Shown piece after piece: positions 62,042-64,000 of a stretch of 64,000 bases of DNA. The notes under the pieces are model-generated. The model saw nothing but the letters and a program-made list of their open reading frames with translations, was not told where the DNA came from and searched no databases. Within the stretch, counting starts at the first letter, position 1. The number at the start of each line of letters is the position of its first letter. The position numbers and the translations under genes were made by a program. Source of the stretch: Bacteroidota bacterium (GTDB lineage Bacteria; Bacteroidota; Bacteroidia; Chitinophagales; JADIYW01); contig JADIYW010000004.1 of NCBI GenBank assembly GCA_016705125.1, positions 186,001 to 250,000 on the forward strand. The letters run 5' to 3'.

Positions 62042-63247
62042 ATGTCAATCCGGGGAAAAAATGTCCTGGTGGGCGTATGTGGCAGTATTGCAGCATATAA
62101 ATCAGCATTTATAATAAGGCTTTTAATCAAAGAAGGTGCCGAAGTTAGAGTTATTATGACGGCTAATGCCCAAGATTTTATTACACCCCTTACACTTGCT
62201 ACGCTTTCTAAAAACGAATGCAATACTGCATTTACAAATGCTACCAAAACAGATTGGAATAATCATGTAGAACTTGGTTTGTGGGCTGATGTATTTTTAA
62301 TTGCGCCATTATCTGCTGGCACTCTGGCAAAATTGGCTAACGGAATTTGTGACAATTTATTAGTTGCTACTTACTTGAGCGCTCGGTGTCCCGTTTATTT
62401 TGCACCATCAATGGATGAAGACATGTGGAAACACGGGTCAACTGTAGCAAATATAGAAAAGCTAATCTCTTATGGCAATAAAATTATTTCAGTAAACGAA
62501 GGAGAATTGGCTAGTGGCTTAATTGGTCCTGGCAGAATGGCCGAACCTGAGGAGATTATTTCCATTTTAAAAAAAGAACTCGGTGAAGAAGGCACTTTAC
62601 TGAAAAATAAAAAAGTGGTAATCACTGCTGGGCCTACTTACGAAGCCATTGACCCAGTAAGATTTGTTGGAAACCATTCTACAGGTAAAATGGGCATTTG
62701 TTTGGCAGAGTTAGCCGCAAAAAGAGGTGCAGACGTTGTATTGATTTTAGGACCCACACTTTTAAAACCAATTATTGGTTCAATAAAGGTAATCAATGTG
62801 GTGTCGGCAGAGCAAATGTATGAAGCATTTCAACAACATACAGCCCAACTCGATATCGCCATTTTTTCGGCTGCAGTAGCCGATTATAAACCAGAAAATC
62901 CTGCAACACAAAAAATTAAAAAGAAAACCAATGATTTTCAGATTCAATTAGTTAAAACAATCGATATTGCTGCGGAATTTGGAAAAATTAAAAAACCAAA
63001 TCAACTTTCAGTAGGTTTTGCGCTAGAAACTGAGAACGAAACAGATAATGCAAGCAAAAAGGTGACAAATAAAAACCTTGAATTTGTAGTACTAAATAGT
63101 TTAAATGACAAAGGTGCTGGTTTTCGACATCCAACAAATAAGATAACAATAGTAGATAAACAAAATAAAATCACTAATTTTGAGTTAAAGACTAAAGAAT
63201 CTGTGGCTGAAGATATTTTGGATTATTTAGAAAGCTATATCAAATGA
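62042..63247 (+). CDS. coaBC: Bifunctional phosphopantothenoylcysteine decarboxylase/synthetase
   Basis: A 401-residue coenzyme A biosynthesis enzyme. N-terminal CoaC flavoprotein: VLVGVCGSIAAYKSAF, catalytic His in NNHVELGLWADVFLIAP, and ARCPVYFAPSMDEDMW. C-terminal CoaB: VVITAGPTYEAIDPVRFVGN, HSTGKMGICLAE and AAVADYKPENPATQKIKKK. Its TGA overlaps the next ATG (ATGA). Confidence 0.96.
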   Translation: MSIRGKNVLVGVCGSIAAYKSAFIIRLLIKEGAEVRVIMTANAQDFITPLTLATLSKNECNTAFTNATKTDWNNHVELGLWADVFLIAPLSAGTLAKLANGICDNLLVATYLSARCPVYFAPSMDEDMWKHGSTVANIEKLISYGNKIISVNEGELASGLIGPGRMAEPEEIISILKKELGEEGTLLKNKKVVITAGPTYEAIDPVRFVGNHSTGKMGICLAELAAKRGADVVLILGPTLLKPIIGSIKVINVVSAEQMYEAFQQHTAQLDIAIFSAAVADYKPENPATQKIKKKTNDFQIQLVKTIDIAAEFGKIKKPNQLSVGFALETENETDNASKKVTNKNLEFVVLNSLNDKGAGFRHPTNKITIVDKQNKITNFELKTKESVAEDILDYLESYIK

Positions 63248-64000
63248 AAAAAATAATTTTATTATCCTTCTTTATTTCCCTTTTAAGCTTTTTAAAAGCG
63301 GGCGAATTAAATTGTACAGTTAAAGTGCAGGAACCACGAAATTTAAGTTTCGACCCTAGGATTTACAAAACAATGGAAAATGCCATTTTTGAATTTATGA
63401 ATTCTAGGGTTTGGACAAATGAAACATATTTAAACCAAGAAAAAATAAAATGCTCCATTATCATAAATATTTCTGGACAATCATCTGTAACTGACTTTGA
63501 GAGCGATATAATTATTCAATCTGAAAGACCTATTTTTAATACCAATTACAGCTCTAGAGTTTTTAATTACAATGATAGAGGAGCAACCTTTGTTTATCAA
63601 GAGTTTCAAAACCTAGAATATAGCGATAATACTTATTACCAAAACCTAACATCAATTCTTGCCTATTATGCTTATATGATAATTGGTTTTGATAAAGAAT
63701 CGTTTGCTCCAGCTGGTGGTGAATTGTATTTCAAAAAAGCGCAAAATCTAATCACTAATATTCCTGGTCCAGAAAAATCAAGACATAAAGGATGGAATCA
63801 GTTTGATGGCACCAGAAATCGATTTGTGTTGGTGGATCAATTATTGAATCCAAGATTCAAAAATTACAGAACTGCATTATATGAATACCATAGAAATGGA
63901 ATGGACAAAATGTACGACTCTCCGACAACAGCAATGCCTGTAATTAATGCGAGTTTGGCTCTGTTAGATAAAGTTAGAGCTGACAACCCTATTTCCATCC
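63244..64000 (+). CDS. porD: DUF4835 / PorD-like protein, 5' part
   Basis: The first ~250 residues are visible; the gene runs off the right edge. Signal peptide (MKKIILLSFFISLLSFLKA), then LNCTVKVQEPRNLSFDPRIY, FEFMNSRVWTNETY and AYYAYMIIGFDKESFAPAGG, the pattern of DUF4835 proteins that are annotated as the T9SS component PorD. Translationally coupled to coaBC. It would support the T9SS needed for the sorting-domain proteins elsewhere in the window. Confidence 0.85.
   Translation, partial: MKKIILLSFFISLLSFLKAGELNCTVKVQEPRNLSFDPRIYKTMENAIFEFMNSRVWTNETYLNQEKIKCSIIINISGQSSVTDFESDIIIQSERPIFNTNYSSRVFNYNDRGATFVYQEFQNLEYSDNTYYQNLTSILAYYAYMIIGFDKESFAPAGGELYFKKAQNLITNIPGPEKSRHKGWNQFDGTRNRFVLVDQLLNPRFKNYRTALYEYHRNGMDKMYDSPTTAMPVINASLALLDKVRADNPISI

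Overview
The window is about 64 kb of AT-rich chromosome from a Bacteroidota bacterium, probably a Chitinophagales- or Saprospirales-like lineage, and possibly an environmental or metagenome-derived genome. The assignment rests on type IX secretion (T9SS) sorting domains of both kinds, a PorD-like DUF4835 gene, Bacteroidota-type RpoZ, arginine decarboxylase and Hc1-like histone, and promoters of the TTTG-N19/20-TAnnTTTG type. Several -7 boxes lie only 4-6 bases before the start codon. I saw no rRNA, tRNA or CRISPR array.

Layout. (1) 1-12.4 kb: surface-polysaccharide and secreted-protein genes: a flippase end, two T9SS type B proteins, two GT2 glycosyltransferases, YfhO and a FemAB/GNAT-like protein. 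A tandem duplication left a frameshifted glycosyltransferase tail. (2) 12.5-18.2 kb: a large T9SS type A protein, a helical-repeat protein and a lipoprotein. (3) 18.5-36.2 kb: a fatty-acid beta-oxidation operon in the order tetR-fadN-fadA-fadE, apparently interrupted twice. A small S23/IVS four-helix-bundle gene flanked by inverted repeats sits between fadN and fadA. An island of about 11 kb separates fadA from fadE. The island, all on the minus strand, encodes an FHA-ABC transporter fusion, an M48 lipoprotein peptidase, a PP2C phosphatase, two membrane Ser/Thr kinases with different C-terminal repeat domains (WG and MORN), secreted WG and FISUMP proteins with related leaders, and an AbiE toxin-antitoxin pair.

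Many island genes are damaged: both kinases lack a proper N-terminus, the FISUMP gene is joined out of frame to a kinase, and the AbiEii toxin is frameshifted twice. Most lesions are single-base changes in short homopolymers, so real decay, slippage switching and assembly error must be separated. This module is the best candidate here for an undescribed system: a kinase/phosphatase/FHA-controlled exporter with exchangeable extracytoplasmic repeat domains.

(4) 36.4-46.6 kb: VanY-type peptidase, Tex, SpeA, ArgS and a SET-domain protein, separated by unusually repeat-rich spacers. Two five-arm arrays of alternating inverted GCAAAG-rich repeats flank a leucine-rich T9SS pseudogene that has lost internal segments. 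(5) 46.7-64 kb: mostly conserved genes: 3-hydroxybutyryl-CoA dehydrogenase, GH36 alpha-galactosidase, TPR protein, DUF423, RecN, DUF2147, vanadium haloperoxidase-like protein, a serine hydrolase, a histone H1-like/thyA/folA/rlmI operon, and a bamD-rpoZ-coaBC-porD operon running off the right edge.
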